Source: CAKRJP01 sp963634745
GTDB lineage: Bacteria; Bacillota; Clostridia; Lachnospirales; Lachnospiraceae
NCBI GenBank assembly: GCA_963634745.1
Contig: CAVHCX010000032.1
Coordinates: forward strand, 1-34,848
DNA length: 34,848 bases
Reading direction: 5' to 3'
Shown: one piece after another, positions 32,068-34,848 of the stretch
Numbering within the stretch: the first letter of the stretch is position 1
Layout: the number at the start of each line of letters is the position of its first letter
The notes under the pieces: generated by a model
Seen by the model: only the letters and a program-made list of their open reading frames with translations
Told to the model about the DNA's origin: nothing
The model's database searches: none
Translations under genes and position numbers: made by a program

Positions 32068-34164
32068 TTATTTTACAAAACGCTCATGTTCTGCCAGACA
32101 ATGTTTGATGGCATTGATCAATTTTCTATTGTCCACAGGTTTTGCAATATGTAAATCCATTCCTGCCCCCCTGCTGCTTAGGACATCTTCTGCAAATGCA
32201 TTGGCAGACATGGCAATAATAGGAATTTTTCCTGCATCCTTCCGGTCCATCAGACGAATACTTCTGGCTGCATCCCAGCCATTCATATTGGGCATCATAA
32301 TATCCATAAGGATTACATCATAATATCCCTTCGGAGAGCAGCGAAACATTCCTACCGCTTCCAATCCATCCCTGGCAGTTTCCACCTTCATATTATGTCC
32401 TTCCAGGATTGCTTTTGTGATCTCCATATTCAGTTCATTATCCTCGACCACCAAGGCCCGCAAGCCCTCAACAGATATGTCTTGAACATCTTGAGCCTGG
32501 CACTTTTCATCTGCGTGCCCGATTTCAAAGGGGATCCTGATAAGTACCGTAGTTCCGACATTCTTTTTACTTTTAATGTCAATGGTTCCATGGAGACGGT
32601 CTGCCATTTTCTTTGCCAGGGCCAGGCCAAGCCCGGTTCCCGCATACTCTGTCCTACTGGTCTTATTTTCCTGGGAAAACATGTCAAATGCGTGGCCTAT
32701 AAAGTCTTCACTCATTCCGATCCCATAATCTTTGCATCCAAATTCCAGGATGATATGCTTGTCATCGACTGGTTCTTCCCGGATCCAAAGTTCGATCCTT
32801 CCACCATATTCCGAAAACTTTATGGCATTATCCACAATCAGCTCCAAAATTCGGTTGGTATAAATAGGGTTCCCAATCAGATATTGGTGTTCATAAGAAA
32901 TCTTATCCCAAAGGGGCACATATTCTATATGTTTCTCGGCCGCCTTCCTCTCCGATGCCTCCATCCCGTCTTTTAGCATATAGGCGATATCGAAATTTAT
33001 AAAAGGAAGGTCTTCTTCATCTGTTTCCAGCTTATTCATGTCAAGTACATCATTGACTAATGACAACAAGTATTTCGAAGTCGCTTTCACCTTATTCCAA
33101 CAATATTTTTGTATTTTAGGATTGTCCGGTTCATGCTCTGCCCTATCGATCATACCAAGGATTCCATTCATAGGTGTGCGGATGTCATGACTCATATTAG
33201 ATAAAAAGCGGCTCTTTTCCGCGGCTTCCAGTCTGGCCTTTTCCGCATTTAACCTCAGATCTTGTTCTCTTTTTTTCAGTTTACTGATCTCTCTGACGAT
33301 GCACAGAAGATGGGTTGCACGGCCTGCTTCGTCTCTTTTTTTGACAACAAAACACATCCTGCTCCAGCTTCCGTCTTTCAATTGATATTCATACTCTATA
33401 GTCTCCCCCTCGCCGATGCGGTCCGTAATCGTGGTCATATCTGTAAAGTTTAAAAACTCCTCTTGGTATTCCTTAGCCACTCGCTTCTCACACATCAGCT
33501 TAGCATTATCTGACGGCCGCCCTGTCCTATTTCCTTCCGGTGTATGGAACTCTTCTAGGCCTGTGATTTCTTCATAATAATCCGCCTTGATATCAATTCT
33601 GGAGATGTATTGATAGATCTTTCCGATGGCTGTGATAATCTCATGCTGAAGTTCTGAAATATAGGCAGCCTTTCTAAGCTCATTCCTAGACTCCTCCACT
33701 TCCCGGTAAGCCTCCGAGAGTTGTCTATGCTTCTCACATTCTTCGGCCCAGCCCCGGGAAGGGCCCCTCTCCTCCCTATAGATCCAGAGGGAGAGGTCTT
33801 TATCATCAGCCTCAGCAGAATAGGGCTTGATCTGCAAACTTACAAAGCTTCCATCTTTCTTATAATAAGAAAACTCTAGGGGGCTCCCCGTCTCTAGCCC
33901 TTTGTAAATTTCCTCGTAGTCCAAGAGATGGTCAATAATTCCATAGCAGTCCTCTGCCACAAATTGATCCCGGTAGTTACGCATTGCTTCCGAATATTTT
34001 TCATCTTTTTCCCCAAGGATCTCATGAAAATAATTCGGCCCCATAATGTCACAGAATTCATCCCTCTCACGGTCCAGCACATAGACTCCCAAAAACTCAG
34101 GCGCAAGCTTCTTTAAGAGACCATCCGCATCCAATTTCCCCGTCACTTGATTCTTCTTTTCCAA
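32068..34164 (-). CDS. Soluble hybrid histidine kinase (PAS-like, HisKA, HATPase, REC)
   Basis: A 698-residue protein with no membrane segment. An N-terminal PAS-like region (about 20-130) precedes a second PAS-like region (about 185-295, with EYEYQLKDGSW and CIVREIS), then a coiled coil. HisKA has His326 in FLSNMSHDIRTPMNG, and the ATPase domain spans about 430-545 with ELIVDNAIKFS and GTGLGLALAKKMAD. The C-terminal receiver (565-690) has Asp621 in VILMDIMMPNMNGW. The best start is the TTG at 34164, six bases after AAAGGAGGG; an ATG at 34182 and a TTG at 34209 lack ribosome sites. Such kinases pass phosphate from receiver to an Hpt protein, none of which is in the window. Its partners and signal are unknown. 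Confidence 0.9.
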   Translation of the reverse strand: MEKKNQVTGKLDADGLLKKLAPEFLGVYVLDRERDEFCDIMGPNYFHEILGEKDEKYSEAMRNYRDQFVAEDCYGIIDHLLDYEEIYKGLETGSPLEFSYYKKDGSFVSLQIKPYSAEADDKDLSLWIYREERGPSRGWAEECEKHRQLSEAYREVEESRNELRKAAYISELQHEIITAIGKIYQYISRIDIKADYYEEITGLEEFHTPEGNRTGRPSDNAKLMCEKRVAKEYQEEFLNFTDMTTITDRIGEGETIEYEYQLKDGSWSRMCFVVKKRDEAGRATHLLCIVREISKLKKREQDLRLNAEKARLEAAEKSRFLSNMSHDIRTPMNGILGMIDRAEHEPDNPKIQKYCWNKVKATSKYLLSLVNDVLDMNKLETDEEDLPFINFDIAYMLKDGMEASERKAAEKHIEYVPLWDKISYEHQYLIGNPIYTNRILELIVDNAIKFSEYGGRIELWIREEPVDDKHIILEFGCKDYGIGMSEDFIGHAFDMFSQENKTSRTEYAGTGLGLALAKKMADRLHGTIDIKSKKNVGTTVLIRIPFEIGHADEKCQAQDVQDISVEGLRALVVEDNELNMEITKAILEGHNMKVETARDGLEAVGMFRCSPKGYYDVILMDIMMPNMNGWDAARSIRLMDRKDAGKIPIIAMSANAFAEDVLSSRGAGMDLHIAKPVDNRKLINAIKHCLAEHERFVK

Positions 34165-34216
34165 ACCGCACCCTCCTTTCATCAGCTTGTATCGTCTTCC
34201 CCAATACAAAACTTAT

Positions 34217-34759
34217 TTATTTACTCCATATATTCGAAAGTGTCTTTTCAAGGATATCCATATTGATAGGCTTTGCAATATGGCCATTCATTCCTGCTTC
34301 CAGTGCCTTCTGTCTATCCTCATCAAAGGCATTTGCAGTCATCGCAATAATCGGAATCCCTGCCTTGTCAGGATCAGCCATTGCCCGAATCTTTCTTGTA
34401 GCTTCATAACCATCTATATTCGGCATTTGGATATCCATCAAAATTATATCATACTGCCCCTTCTTTGCACGCTCTATTTTCTTTATCGCAAGGCTTCCAT
34501 CACCTGCCGTATCTACGACAAATCCTCGATCCTCCAGTATGGATACCGCAATTTCCTGATTTAGTTCATTGTCCTCCACAAGGAGAATTTTCTTGCCCCT
34601 AAAATCATAGGTCCTTTCTTTTTCCTCTTTGGCTTCCTCCTTGTCCTTACTATATAACTTATAGTAAAGCCACCCGCCTGAGTTTTCAATATTTATGTAC
34701 ACAATCGCCAATTTTTTGTTAAGAAAAATCCGATCAGTTGGCGCATCTGACTGCAACAC
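34217..34759 (-). CDS. REC-domain protein, possibly a fragment of a hybrid kinase
   Basis: The open frame (180 codons from a GTG) contains one complete receiver domain at about 53-180: ILLVEDNELNQEIA, phosphoacceptor Asp109 in ILMDIQMPNIDGY, AMTANAF and HIAKP. It closely resembles the receiver of the adjacent hybrid kinase and would be a paralogue. The first 50 codons match no family; they contain a promoter-like sequence and a perfect palindrome (34647-34689), and no good start codon with a ribosome site exists before the receiver. The segment YDFRGKKILLVEDNELN is typical of the linker-receiver junction of hybrid kinases, so this may be the surviving tail of one. If expressed it would be a stand-alone receiver or phosphate sink. 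Confidence 0.65.
   Translation of the reverse strand: MLQSDAPTDRIFLNKKLAIVYINIENSGGWLYYKLYSKDKEEAKEEKERTYDFRGKKILLVEDNELNQEIAVSILEDRGFVVDTAGDGSLAIKKIERAKKGQYDIILMDIQMPNIDGYEATRKIRAMADPDKAGIPIIAMTANAFDEDRQKALEAGMNGHIAKPINMDILEKTLSNIWSK
34647..34689 (-). promoter_or_regulatory. Promoter with palindromic operator inside the REC open frame
   Basis: On the minus strand TTGAAA (34684-34689), a 17-base spacer and TACTAT (34661-34666) form a promoter. TTACTATA (34647-34654) and TATAGTAA (34660-34667) are perfect 8-bp inverted arms with a five-base centre that cover the -10 box, a typical repressor position. It could drive the REC, hybrid kinase and peptidase genes. Confidence 0.55.
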
Positions 34760-34771
34760 CGAAAGTTCAAC

Positions 34772-34809
34772 AGCATGCTATTGACTTTGGATCGAAAGCG
34801 TGCTATTAT
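34772..34809 (+). promoter_or_regulatory. Strong plus-strand promoter flanked by direct repeats
   Basis: TTGACT (34781-34786), a 17-base spacer and TATTAT (34804-34809), with TG at the extended position, form a good sigma-A promoter. AGCATGCTATT (34772-34782) and AGCGTGCTATT (34797-34807) are 11-base direct repeats, one mismatch, 25 bases apart, overlapping both promoter boxes; they may bind a regulator. Confidence 0.7.
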
Positions 34810-34837
34810 TATTGCAGTTTCAGAAGGAGGAATAGCT

Positions 34838-34848
34838 ATGTCAAATAC
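34838..34848 (+). CDS. Start of a plus-strand gene (first codons only)
   Basis: An ATG at 34838 follows AAGGAGGA by six bases and a strong promoter by about 30 bases. Only MSN and part of the next codon lie in the window, so the product cannot be named. Confidence 0.6.

Noticed and set aside
34600..34660. Small leader peptide ATG at about 34611 out of frame with the REC domain
   Set aside because: It would encode about 15 residues and has only a marginal ribosome site; no evidence of attenuation was seen.

Overview
This 34.8-kb window looks like chromosome from a low-to-mid GC, Gram-positive anaerobe of the Lachnospiraceae type (inferred from gene content, not from a marker gene). The reasons are a secG-rnr-smpB-ssrA cluster, a ChW-repeat surface protein, a class 2 (Bacillus-type) GalT, DUF3877/DUF368 and DUF6553-like proteins, YesM/YesN and LytTR two-component systems, and reversed-order GH3 glucosidases. 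Almost every gene is on the minus strand, so read the gene order from right to left. No phage, IS element, CRISPR array or tRNA gene was seen.

Region 1 (1-4841) is housekeeping: secG, rnr (RNase R), smpB, a TRIC-like membrane protein and ssrA (tmRNA) form the trans-translation and RNA quality-control cluster, next to the start of a secreted ChW-repeat protein that runs off the left edge. Region 2 (4841-7680) holds a YitT-type membrane protein on the plus strand, a lone RelB-type antitoxin with a well-formed promoter/operator but no toxin, and an overlapping DUF368 (polyprenyl-phosphate transporter family) / DUF3877 pair.

Region 3 (7698-16003) is a beta-glycoside unit. A cytoplasmic GH3 enzyme heads an operon with a LytTR response regulator and a GHKL sensor kinase. 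A second, membrane-anchored GH3 enzyme with circularly permuted domain order lies downstream with a GtrA-like membrane protein. Both GH3 promoters carry the same tandem motif (ACCGTTTGTGC plus a degenerate copy about two helical turns away), which fits a LytTR regulon that controls itself.

Region 4 (16039-29853) is a galactose locus: mglB-mglA-mglC (ABC importer), then a YesN-like AraC response regulator, a YesM-like kinase, two sugar-binding proteins, a DUF6553-like protein, galK and galT. The main discovery candidate is here. The binding protein MglB (28430-29716) is circularly permuted: its first strand-helix units sit at the C-terminus and its mature N-terminus begins in the middle of the canonical fold, yet nearly all the known sugar-contact residues are kept. 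The cognate permease MglC has a coiled-coil N-terminal extension of about 220 residues. Expected flow: galactose or methyl-galactosides bind MglB, enter through MglA/MglC, and are converted by GalK and GalT; a UDP-galactose epimerase must be encoded elsewhere. The two extra binding proteins plus YesM/YesN probably sense the same sugars and activate mglB.

Region 5 (29916-34848) holds an S15-family (X-Pro dipeptidyl-peptidase-like) hydrolase, a soluble hybrid histidine kinase and a REC-domain ORF whose N-terminus looks non-coding, followed by a strong outward promoter and the first four codons of a plus-strand gene.
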